From contig JAUNUF010000013.1 in the NCBI GenBank assembly GCA_030538315.1, forward strand, positions 1 through 43,820: a stretch of 43,820 nucleotides of DNA, read 5' to 3'. The notes under the pieces were generated by a model that was given only the letters and a program-made list of their open reading frames with translations, was not told where the DNA came from and did not search any database. The DNA comes from Propionibacteriaceae bacterium. GTDB taxonomy: Bacteria > Actinomycetota > Actinomycetes > Propionibacteriales > Propionibacteriaceae. The position numbers were made by a program, and so were the translations under genes. This document shows, piece by piece, positions 16,304 through 24,133 of this stretch. How positions within the stretch are numbered: the first letter of the stretch is position 1; the number at the start of each line of letters is the position of its first letter.

Positions 16304-17392
16304 ATGTCCGAAGAGATTTCCCTTGACCTCGACGCGTCGCTCGCGCGCTCCACGGCGCGCAGCCTCGAGATCGAGGCGGAGCTGGCGAAGGACCCGTCGA
16401 AGTTCAGGATTCTCACGGGGGACAGGCCCACGGGCAACCTGCACATCGGGCACTACTTCGGGTCGCTGGAGAACCGGGTGCGGCTCGCTGCGCAGGGCGT
16501 CGAGACGATGGTGCTGATCGCGGATTACCAGGTGATCACTGACCGCGACGGCGTGGGCCCCATCCGCGAACGCGTCTACTCGCTCTTGGCGGACTACTTG
16601 GCCGCCGGGCTCGACGAGGAGAAGGTGACCATCTTCACCCACTCCGCAGTTCCCGCGCTCAACCAGTTGATGCTGCCGTTCCTCTCTGTGGTCACGGACG
16701 CGGAGTTGCGTCGCAACCCCACGGTGAAGGCAGAAACCGATGACACAGGGGACCGCCCCATGTCTGGCCTCATGCTCACCTACCCGGTGCACCAGGCGGC
16801 AGACATCCTGTTCTGCAAGGCCAACCTTGTTCCAGTGGGCAAGGATCAGTTGCCGCATCTGGAGCAGGCCCGAGTCATCGCCCGTCGCTTCGACGAACGT
16901 TACGGCCGGGCGGATGCCTCGACGCCGGTGTTCCCCAGCCCGGAGGCGCTGCTCAGCAAGTCCGGCACCGTCCTGGGCCTCGACGGCACCAAGATGTCGA
17001 AGTCGAAGAACAACACCATTGAGATCGGCATGACCGCAGACGAGACAGCCAAGCTGCTGAAGCGAGCGGTGACGGATTCGGATCGCCACATCACGTTCGA
17101 CCCCGTGAACCGGCCGGAGGTCTCCAACCTGGTGAACCTGGCGGCACTCTGTCTGGACCGAGACCCCGTCGAGATCGCCGAGCAGATCGGCGACGGCGGC
17201 GGTGGCGGCCTGAAGAAGCTCGTGACCGAAGCGGTCAACGAGAAGTTTGCGCCCATCCGCGCCCGCCGAGCAGAACTGGTGGCGGATCACGGTCACCTGC
17301 GTGATCTGCTGGCGCGCGGCAACGCACGCGCCAATGAAATCGCCGACCAGACGCTCAGCGAGGTCCGGTCGGCGATGCAGATGACGTACTGA
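16304..17392 (+). CDS. trpS: Tryptophan--tRNA ligase
   Basis: 362 residues, class Ic aminoacyl-tRNA synthetase. The ATP-binding HIGH signature is in GNLHIGHYFGSL (residues 47-50) and KMSKS in GTKMSKSKNN (about 229-233). Other family blocks are VLIADYQVITDR, GLMLTYPVHQAADILFCKA and VPVGKDQLPHLE. It charges tRNA-Trp. The N-terminus carries ~30 residues before the core, a slight extension. Its stop lies 4 bases from the convergent helicase stop. This is the only synthetase in the window. Confidence 0.96.
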   Translation: MSEEISLDLDASLARSTARSLEIEAELAKDPSKFRILTGDRPTGNLHIGHYFGSLENRVRLAAQGVETMVLIADYQVITDRDGVGPIRERVYSLLADYLAAGLDEEKVTIFTHSAVPALNQLMLPFLSVVTDAELRRNPTVKAETDDTGDRPMSGLMLTYPVHQAADILFCKANLVPVGKDQLPHLEQARVIARRFDERYGRADASTPVFPSPEALLSKSGTVLGLDGTKMSKSKNNTIEIGMTADETAKLLKRAVTDSDRHITFDPVNRPEVSNLVNLAALCLDRDPVEIAEQIGDGGGGGLKKLVTEAVNEKFAPIRARRAELVADHGHLRDLLARGNARANEIADQTLSEVRSAMQMTY

Positions 17393-17396
17393 GCTG

Positions 17397-18869
17397 TCAG
17401 CTCTCGGCGTCGGGGGCAACATCGACGCCGCCACGGGTGCGGCGACGGCGACGGCGTGGCTTGCGCTCCGCGGCTGCCTGAGTGGCTGGCGCGTCGCCTT
17501 CGCTCTCCGTGACGCTGCGGGTGCGGCGACGACGGGTGCCTCCACCCTCGCCGGCGGTGCGCTGGCTGCTGCGGCGCTCGCGACGCTCGCCCGTGCCGCG
17601 GCTCGTCTGCTCGGACCGTTCCCGCTCCCGGGGTGAGGGGGTGCCGGGCGCCCGGCCCCGCGTGCCTTCGGGGATGTCGAGATCCGTGTACAGGTGCGGC
17701 GAGGACGAGTAGGTCTCGGCCGGATCACCCAGCTCGAGCTGCAACTGCTGATCGATGAGCTTCCAGCGGTGCAGATCAGACCAATCCACGAACGTCACTG
17801 CCACACCGGTGTTGCCGGCGCGGCCGGTGCGCCCGATGCGGTGCACGTAGGTGGCGTCAGTATCTGGGCACTCGTAGTTGATGACGTGGCTCACGTCTGC
17901 GATGTCGATGCCGCGAGCAGCCACATCCGTGGCGACGAGCGCGTTGATGGTGCCGGAGCGGAACTTCTTCAGCGCGCGCTCGCGGGCCTGCTGGTTCAGG
18001 TCTCCGTGGATGGAGGCGGCCGCGAAGCCGCGGTCCACCAGATCATCGGTGAGGCGCTGCGCGGCGCGTTTCGTGCGGCAGAAGACCATGACCTTGGAGG
18101 TCTGGCGGCCCTGCAGGATGCGGGCCACCATCTCCGGCTTGTCCAGATCATGTGCCTGATAGACGAACTGCTCGATATCCGGCACCGTCATCTGGGCATC
18201 GTGGCCCTCGGCGCGGATGTTGATGGGCTTGTTCAGCGTTGCCCGGGCCAGCGCCAGAATGGGTGCTGGCATGGTGGCGGAGAACAGCATGGTTTGGCGG
18301 CTGTGCGGCGTCTTGCGCAGGAGGCGCTCGATGTCGGGCAGGAAGCCGAGATCCAGCATCTCGTCCGCCTCGTCCAGGACGAGGACCTGGATCAGGCTCA
18401 GATCCAGGGCGCCCCTATCTGCCAGATCGAGGAGGCGGCCGGGCGTGCCGACGACGATGTCCACGCCGTCGTCAAGGGTACCCAGCTGGTCGTCGTAGCC
18501 GGTGCCGCCGTAGATGGTCAGCACGCGCATCTTGAGGTGCTTGCCTGCCATGTCCATGTCGCGGCCCACCTGGAGCGCCAGCTCACGGGTGGGGCAGACG
18601 ACCAGGGCGCGGGGCTTGCCGTGCGAGGGCTTCTCGCCATCGGAGAGGGTCACCATCCGGTGCAGCAGGCTCACGCCAAACGCGAGGGTCTTGCCGGTGC
18701 CGGTGCGAGCCTGGCCGATGACGTCGCTGCCCTGGAGGGCCAGCGGAATGGCGAGGGTCTGGATGGCGAAGGGGTGGACGATGCCATTCTCAGCCAATGC
18801 CGACGTGATGGATTCGTGAATGCCGAGGTCAGCGAACGTGTCGCTGCCTGCAATGTCGTTGTCGCTCAG
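17397..18869 (-). CDS. DEAD-box ATP-dependent RNA helicase (likely CTG start)
   Basis: About 490 residues from the proposed CTG at 18867-18869. Motifs: aromatic and Q motif (TFADLGI, then PFAIQTLAIPLAL), Walker A ARTGTGKT, PTRELALQVG, VGTPGRLLDL, DEAD in LVLDEADEMLDLGF, SAT in FSATMPAPIL, and HRIGRTGRAG. The basic tail (RRRRTRSV, RRRRRRTRGG) probably binds RNA. Between an upstream in-frame TGA and the Q motif there is no ATG or GTG. A TTG at 18797 would remove the conserved aromatic residue upstream of the Q motif, while CTG at 18869 has AAAGG 8-9 bases before it. Likely role is RNA unwinding in ribosome assembly or RNA decay, like mycobacterial RhlE. Confidence 0.9.
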   Translation of the reverse strand: MSDNDIAGSDTFADLGIHESITSALAENGIVHPFAIQTLAIPLALQGSDVIGQARTGTGKTLAFGVSLLHRMVTLSDGEKPSHGKPRALVVCPTRELALQVGRDMDMAGKHLKMRVLTIYGGTGYDDQLGTLDDGVDIVVGTPGRLLDLADRGALDLSLIQVLVLDEADEMLDLGFLPDIERLLRKTPHSRQTMLFSATMPAPILALARATLNKPINIRAEGHDAQMTVPDIEQFVYQAHDLDKPEMVARILQGRQTSKVMVFCRTKRAAQRLTDDLVDRGFAAASIHGDLNQQARERALKKFRSGTINALVATDVAARGIDIADVSHVINYECPDTDATYVHRIGRTGRAGNTGVAVTFVDWSDLHRWKLIDQQLQLELGDPAETYSSSPHLYTDLDIPEGTRGRAPGTPSPRERERSEQTSRGTGERRERRSSQRTAGEGGGTRRRRTRSVTESEGDAPATQAAAERKPRRRRRRTRGGVDVAPDAES

Positions 18870-18967
18870 GGTTCTGACCTTTATGCAGTGAACTCACGGC
18901 GCGATTGGCGCGACCGGAGGCGGGCAGAGTGCACCCGCAAGGGCTCACTCTACCGCAGGGAGGGCGT

Positions 18968-19192
18968 TCAGACCGCGCCGAAGCCGACGGCGCGCGCGCT
19001 GGTGCTGCCAATGTCGAGGTAGCCGACGCGGGCCGCAGGAATGATGACACGGCGACCCTTGTCGTCGGTCAACTCGAACAGGCCGGAATTCTGGACGGCC
19101 TGACGGAGAGCCTCAACCACTTCTTCCTGGCTGGCCTGGGTGTCGATGGTGACCTCGCGGGCGACGTCGGTGATGCCGATCTTTACTTCCAT
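18968..19192 (-). CDS. DUF3107 small protein
   Basis: 74 residues (MEVKIGITDVAREVTIDTQA...VGYLDIGSTSARAVGFG), matching the actinobacterial DUF3107 family (mycobacterial TB9.4 type). One compact alpha/beta domain, no signal or membrane segment. Function unknown to me. It sits upstream of the helicase gene on the same strand with 98 bases between, as in mycobacteria. Confidence 0.88.
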   Translation of the reverse strand: MEVKIGITDVAREVTIDTQASQEEVVEALRQAVQNSGLFELTDDKGRRVIIPAARVGYLDIGSTSARAVGFGAV

Positions 19193-19219
19193 GGCTCAAC
19201 TCTAGCCATGTCACCAAGC

Positions 19220-20020
19220 TCACTGGGCTTCGATGCGTGCCACGACGGCGGTGATGTTGTCCTTGCCGCCCTGCGCGTTGGCCCACCCGATGAGCGCCTC
19301 CGCCAGCGCAGCGGGATCTGCGGTGCGTTCCGCGTGCCGCGTGAATACCTCTGCCATCGCCTCCGGTGAGCTGGCGTAGTTCCACAGCCCGTCGCTGCAG
19401 AGGAGAAGCCACCCGTTCGTGCTGGGCTGCGTGGTGCTCAACGAGGGGGTCACGTTGGTGGCTTGGCGGCCCAACCATTTCGTGATCGCGTGCGCTTGCC
19501 TGGACTGTTCGGCGTCATCCCGCGACATGCCCAGCATCATGCGCGCCTGGGCCATCGAGTCATCGGTGGACAGCAGTTCGCTGGAGCCATCGTCGCCCAG
19601 CCAGTAGGCCCGCGAATCTCCGACGTTGGCCACCGTGATGATGCCGGGCTGCACCATGGCGGCAATCAGCGTGCATGCCGAAGGTTCGTCTGCGGCCTCG
19701 AGCACGCCGTCGTGGGCGGCGGCGAAGCCCTCAACCATCGCCTCGTGTGGCGCGGTGCCCTGCTCGACGAGACGGATCACGTGTGCAACAACCGTCTCAG
19801 CGGCCACCAGGGAGGCCAGCTCGGAACCTTCGGCGGTGGTGACGCCGTCTGCCACCGCGAGCACGGCCTCCTGCGTGGCGTGATTACGCACCGCCAGGCA
19901 CAGTGCGTCCTGATTGGTGGGGTGGCGCTGGCCCATGTCGCTGCAGGCGGCAACCCAAGGCGCAGGCACGCGAACGTAGTGCGCGCGCTCGGAGCGGGTG
20001 GGGGAGGGCTCGTGCGTCAT
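19220..20020 (-). CDS. PP2C-family serine/threonine protein phosphatase
   Basis: 266 residues. PP2C motifs in order: ACSDMGQRHPTNQDALCLAV (first metal Asp), AVADGVT, ANVGDSRAYWLGDDG, CSDGLWNYASSPE and GGKDNITAVVARI. No membrane segment, so a cytosolic, PPM-type phosphatase. The ATG at 20020 is preferred over an ATG at 20029 because GAGAGG lies 9 bases before it. It begins 14 bases after the end of the LigD-type polymerase gene on the same strand, so they are probably co-transcribed. No Ser/Thr kinase gene lies in the window. Confidence 0.92.
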   Translation of the reverse strand: MTHEPSPTRSERAHYVRVPAPWVAACSDMGQRHPTNQDALCLAVRNHATQEAVLAVADGVTTAEGSELASLVAAETVVAHVIRLVEQGTAPHEAMVEGFAAAHDGVLEAADEPSACTLIAAMVQPGIITVANVGDSRAYWLGDDGSSELLSTDDSMAQARMMLGMSRDDAEQSRQAHAITKWLGRQATNVTPSLSTTQPSTNGWLLLCSDGLWNYASSPEAMAEVFTRHAERTADPAALAEALIGWANAQGGKDNITAVVARIEAQ

Positions 20021-20033
20021 GGGCACCATCCTC

Positions 20034-20969
20034 TCAGGTGAGGGGATCGGGCAACAGCGGGTGGGTTTGAGAAGGGAGGGTGGGTGCCCACAGGTCGCCC
20101 ACTTCCTGCACCCGGGCAACCATCTCCGACGGGTGCATCCGAACTGGGACCGATAGGCCAGCCACCTCGTCCCAGCTGAGTGGCGTGGCCACCGACGGCT
20201 GCTCCAGCCCGCGAACGGAGTAGGCGTGGATGGTGTTTCGGGCCGCCAGATTCTGAGCGAAATCCACGAAGAGCAACCCGGCGCGGGCCTCCTTGGCCAT
20301 GGTGGCCACGAACATCTTGGGGTGGGCCCGGGCAAGGTGCTGAGCCAGCGACACCGCGAAGGCGTAGACGCGCGAGGCTGGCGTGGGCGCGATGGGAACC
20401 GAGAGCTGCAGTCCCTTGTTGCCGGAGCTCTTGGGATGCGCCTCCAGACCGACCTCCGCCAGCGTGGTGGCCGCGATGATGGCGCCCTTGGCGGACTGCT
20501 CTGCGCTCACGCCCGGGCCAGGGTCCAGATCCACCACGAGCGTGGTGGCGAGGGGCTCATCGGCACCCTCGAGGATCACTCCGTCAGGCCCAAGGGTGGC
20601 CTCAGAGACGCGCCATTGGGGCGTGTGGAGTTCGATGGCTGCCAGATTGGCCAGCCAAGCCAGATCAGCCCGCTGGGTGACGCTGACGTAGGTCACCGTG
20701 CCGGCGCTGGTGGCGACGTCGATGGTCTGGACGAACTCGGGGGCACCGGCGGGGGCGTTCTTCTCATAGAAGGAGGCCTCGGCCGTGCCGTGCGGAAAGC
20801 GCACGCGGGTGACAGGACGGCCGCTGAGGTGAGGCAGCAGCACCTCGGCCATCTCGAGGTAGTAGGAGATCAACTCGCCTTTGGTGAAGCCGCTGGGAAA
20901 CAGCGGCTTGTCGAGATTGCTCAGGCTCAGAGTCAGGCCATCGATCTCCGTGGTGATGCGCTCGCTCAT
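20034..20969 (-). CDS. Stand-alone LigD-type DNA polymerase/primase (PolDom)
   Basis: 311 residues, the size of a separate LigD polymerase domain without nuclease or ligase modules. Motifs: LDKPLFPSGFTKGELISYYL at the N-terminus, catalytic acidic pair in VVDLDPGPGV (near residue 146), HPKSSGNKGLQL (nucleotide binding) and the third carboxylate in LFVDFAQN. In the archaeo-eukaryotic primase family these residues coordinate two metals, so the enzyme looks active. It would fill gaps at ends held by Ku, encoded about 5.2 kb away. It is divergent from adnA, with starts at most 71 bases apart. Confidence 0.92.
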   Translation of the reverse strand: MSERITTEIDGLTLSLSNLDKPLFPSGFTKGELISYYLEMAEVLLPHLSGRPVTRVRFPHGTAEASFYEKNAPAGAPEFVQTIDVATSAGTVTYVSVTQRADLAWLANLAAIELHTPQWRVSEATLGPDGVILEGADEPLATTLVVDLDPGPGVSAEQSAKGAIIAATTLAEVGLEAHPKSSGNKGLQLSVPIAPTPASRVYAFAVSLAQHLARAHPKMFVATMAKEARAGLLFVDFAQNLAARNTIHAYSVRGLEQPSVATPLSWDEVAGLSVPVRMHPSEMVARVQEVGDLWAPTLPSQTHPLLPDPLT

Positions 20970-21040
20970 CCAGACCTCCCACGGCCCAGCATGACAGAGC
21001 CCAGGTGAAAATGTCGGTGACAGATGGTTGCATGGTGCCC

Positions 21041-24000
21041 ATGGATCTGCGAGTGGTGCCGCCCCGGCGCATACAGCTGCCCGCCCTGAGCGCGGAGCAG
21101 GCTGCGTTGGCTGAACCGCACTCCGGGGTCAGGGTGGTCTATGGCGGGCCCGGATCCGGCAAGACCACCCTCGTTGCTGAAGCCGCCGCGGCACGGGTGG
21201 CCGCTGGCAGTTCGCTGGACAGGCTCATTGTTCTGGCGCATTCGCGCGCCGCAGCCCAGTCGCTCAGACGCAGCATCACGCGGCGGCTCACCCAGGCGCA
21301 GACGGGCGCCAACATCACCACCATCCATGGCCTCTCCCTCGGGCTGTTGCGCCGCTATTGGCCTCACCAGGACAGCCCGTGGCGGCTACTGCGCGCCCCG
21401 GAGCAGGAGGTGCGTATCCGTGAACTCCTCGAGGGCAAGGGGCCGCAGGCTTGGCCTGAGGAGTACCGGGGAGCGGTGGGAACGCGTGCGTTTGCCCGCC
21501 AGCTCCGTGAGGTGCTCGCGCGGGCTCGTCAGCTGTCCCTGGATCCGGATGCCATTGAGGCCATGGCTGGTGCAGCCGGAGATGAACTCTTCCGCTCCGC
21601 AGCGCGCTTCATCGAGGAATACCTCACGGTTGCTGACTACGACGGGTCGCTTGATTATGCGGAGTTGGTCTACCGCACCCGCCTGCTCCTCACGGAGGCT
21701 GAGGTGGCCAGCGGCGTGCTGGCCAGCTTCGACGCCGTCCTGGTGGATGATGCTCACGAATCAGACCACGCCCAGGTTGGGCTCGTGGCGGATCTGGCCA
21801 GGCTCGGCCTGCCGGTGCTGACGGTGGGGGATCCGCATTCCCGCATCGGCGGATACCGTGGCGCCAGTCCCACCGCCATGGCTGATCTGGCCAGTCTCCC
21901 GGGAGCCTCGGTGGCCCATCTGGGGGCAGGCTTCCGAAACCGCAGTGTGGTGCAGGATGCCATGGGCGCTCTGCGTGCACGGCTGGATCAGCGGCATGCG
22001 TCCGGGGCCTTGGCTGCAGTGGCGCAGGGGGGCTCCGTCACGGCCACGGTGTACGACGACGACTCTGCGGAGCTCGCGCACGTCGCGGCGCAACTGCGGG
22101 ATGCAGTGACGGAGGATGAGCTCGCCTGGTCTGATCTGGTGGTCATCACGCGGGCGGGGCGGGCACAGCTGAGCGCAGTAGCCAAGGAGTTGGTGCGCTT
22201 GGGCGTGCCGGTGGATGTGTCCGGAGATGAGATTGCGCTGGCGGAACAGCCAGCCGTGTCGGTGGTGCTGCTGGCCCTGCAGGTGTGCGCCCGTGGGGGA
22301 GCCCCGGAGGCAGACGAAGCCCGGCTGCTGCTCTCGTCGCCACTGTGCGGGCTCGACGGCGTGGGTCAGCGTAGCCTCGGGCGAGCGCTCCTGGCGCGCC
22401 ATCGTTCCGAGGGCACGTCCGCAGTTCTGCTGGGGCGGTGTCTGGGCGAACCGGAGTTGCTGGCTGATCTGGAGGGCTCGGAGGCGGCACAGGCCCGCTC
22501 GCTCGCCCAACTATTGGCCCAAGGCGCGGCGCTGGTGGCGGGCAACGCCGAAGTTCAGCAGGTGTTGTGGGCCCTTTGGGCCGGTACCCCGTGGCCAGAT
22601 GAACTGCGGGAGCAGGCACTGCGCGGCTCTCGTCGAGCAGATGCGGATCTGGACGCCATGGTGGAGCTGTTCGAGCAGGCGGCGCGCGCTGATGACCTCA
22701 GGGGTGCGGCAGGGGCGGCCACCTTTGCTGCGGATGTGGCCGGGCAGGAGATCCCGGCAGATACCGGCCGCGAACTGGACATCAGCGGCCGTGGGGTGCG
22801 GGTGGTCACCGCGCACCGCACACGTGGCCTGGAGTGGGAACGCGCCTGGGTGGTGGGCGTCCAGGAGGGGCTGTGGCCACGCCTCACCAGGGCCGGAATC
22901 CTGGTTGACGCAGACAGGCTCGGGCCCGGGGGCCTTGCCGAGCCGGGCCAGTCGTCACACCTGACGTCGGAGCGCCAGCTCTTCCATGTCGCATGTAGCC
23001 GTGCCCGCTCGGCACTGCATGTCTCTGCCGTTCAGGGGGTGGATGGCGAGGGCGGCAGGCCCTCCCGCTTCCTGGGCGAGTTGGGGGTGACGGTACAGCG
23101 CGTGGTTGGCCGGCCCCAGAGGCTGCTCTCCGCAGCAGCGCTGGTGGGTGACCTCCGGCGCGTGGTGGCGGACGAAGCGGCATCCCCGGGGCTGCGCAGG
23201 GCGGCTGCCCTCAGGTTGGCCACCATGGCCTCTGTCCAATCAGCCGACGGCAACTCAGCCTTCCCGGGCGCCTCACCCACCAATTGGTGGGGCAACCGGG
23301 CCCCCAGTAGCGCTGCCATCGAGCAGTCTGGCCCCTTCACCCTCAACGGATCGTCGCTGGCCCAGCTGCTGAGCTGTCCCAGAATGTGGTTCCTTTCGAG
23401 GAAGGCCCAAGCTGACCCGGTGCGGCAATCCAGGGCGTCCGTGGGCGACGTGGTGCACCTCGTGGCCAGCCAGGGCGCCACAGAGAAGCTCAGCGTCACA
23501 GAGATGCATGAGCGTCTTGATCAGGTCTGGGCCAAGATCCCCTTCGAAACGGAGTGGCTCTCAGCCACTGAACGAACTGAGATATTCAGCGCTGTGGAGC
23601 GGTTCGCGAACTACCAGGAAGCCACCCCCAATGAGCTGCTCGCCGTGGAGGTGCCCTTCGTCGTGACGCTCTCCGTGGCGGGGGCTGAGGTCACTTTGCG
23701 GGGTGCGGTGGACAGATTGGAACGCACGCCGGATGGGCGGCTCCGCGTCGTGGACCTCAAGACCGGCCGTCGGGTACAACGGGCTGCCGATGTGCTGGAC
23801 AACCCCCAGCTCGGCGTCTATCAGCTGGCTGCCAGCTTGGGCGCCTTCGCAGACGTTGCAGATGGCGCCACTGCGGTGGCCCCACCAGCGCTGCTGTTCC
23901 TCCGAGCGGGAGACTCTCAACCGGAAGAGGTGGAGCAACCCTCCATCGACGATGTCCCGAGGCTGGCCAAGGAGGAGTTGTCCGTGGGGCCCACCTGGGT

Positions 24001-24133
24001 GCATGACCGAATCGCCCAAGCCGTGCAGATCCTGCAGGGCGGCACCTTCGAGGCCGTCGAGTGCAGCGCCTGCCGGTATTGCCCCTTCGCGGATTCCTGC
24101 CCGGCGCTCTCCACGTCGGGGGCTCGCAGATGA
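21041..24133 (+). CDS. adnA: AdnA subunit of the AdnAB helicase-nuclease
   Basis: About 1030 residues from ATG 21041 (alternatives: 21032, 21011, GTG 21005; no clear ribosome site). An N-terminal UvrD-like motor has Walker A YGGPGSGKTTL (about 34-44), but motif II reads LVDDAHE where active motors have DE, so ATPase function is probably weak. Motif VI region: HVACSRARSALHVS. The C-terminal RecB-type nuclease keeps GAVDRLE, VVDLKTG and QLGVYQLA. An iron-sulfur staple is visible: Cys near 778 plus Cys1008, 1011, 1014 and 1020. AdnAB resects double-strand breaks for recombination. Overlaps adnB by four bases (ATGA). Confidence 0.92.
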   Translation: MDLRVVPPRRIQLPALSAEQAALAEPHSGVRVVYGGPGSGKTTLVAEAAAARVAAGSSLDRLIVLAHSRAAAQSLRRSITRRLTQAQTGANITTIHGLSLGLLRRYWPHQDSPWRLLRAPEQEVRIRELLEGKGPQAWPEEYRGAVGTRAFARQLREVLARARQLSLDPDAIEAMAGAAGDELFRSAARFIEEYLTVADYDGSLDYAELVYRTRLLLTEAEVASGVLASFDAVLVDDAHESDHAQVGLVADLARLGLPVLTVGDPHSRIGGYRGASPTAMADLASLPGASVAHLGAGFRNRSVVQDAMGALRARLDQRHASGALAAVAQGGSVTATVYDDDSAELAHVAAQLRDAVTEDELAWSDLVVITRAGRAQLSAVAKELVRLGVPVDVSGDEIALAEQPAVSVVLLALQVCARGGAPEADEARLLLSSPLCGLDGVGQRSLGRALLARHRSEGTSAVLLGRCLGEPELLADLEGSEAAQARSLAQLLAQGAALVAGNAEVQQVLWALWAGTPWPDELREQALRGSRRADADLDAMVELFEQAARADDLRGAAGAATFAADVAGQEIPADTGRELDISGRGVRVVTAHRTRGLEWERAWVVGVQEGLWPRLTRAGILVDADRLGPGGLAEPGQSSHLTSERQLFHVACSRARSALHVSAVQGVDGEGGRPSRFLGELGVTVQRVVGRPQRLLSAAALVGDLRRVVADEAASPGLRRAAALRLATMASVQSADGNSAFPGASPTNWWGNRAPSSAAIEQSGPFTLNGSSLAQLLSCPRMWFLSRKAQADPVRQSRASVGDVVHLVASQGATEKLSVTEMHERLDQVWAKIPFETEWLSATERTEIFSAVERFANYQEATPNELLAVEVPFVVTLSVAGAEVTLRGAVDRLERTPDGRLRVVDLKTGRRVQRAADVLDNPQLGVYQLAASLGAFADVADGATAVAPPALLFLRAGDSQPEEVEQPSIDDVPRLAKEELSVGPTWVHDRIAQAVQILQGGTFEAVECSACRYCPFADSCPALSTSGARR

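Noticed and set aside
17390-17403. Hairpin terminator between trpS and the helicase gene
   Set aside because: GAGCTGTCAGCTC leaves only a very short stem with a usable loop, and no T run; too weak.
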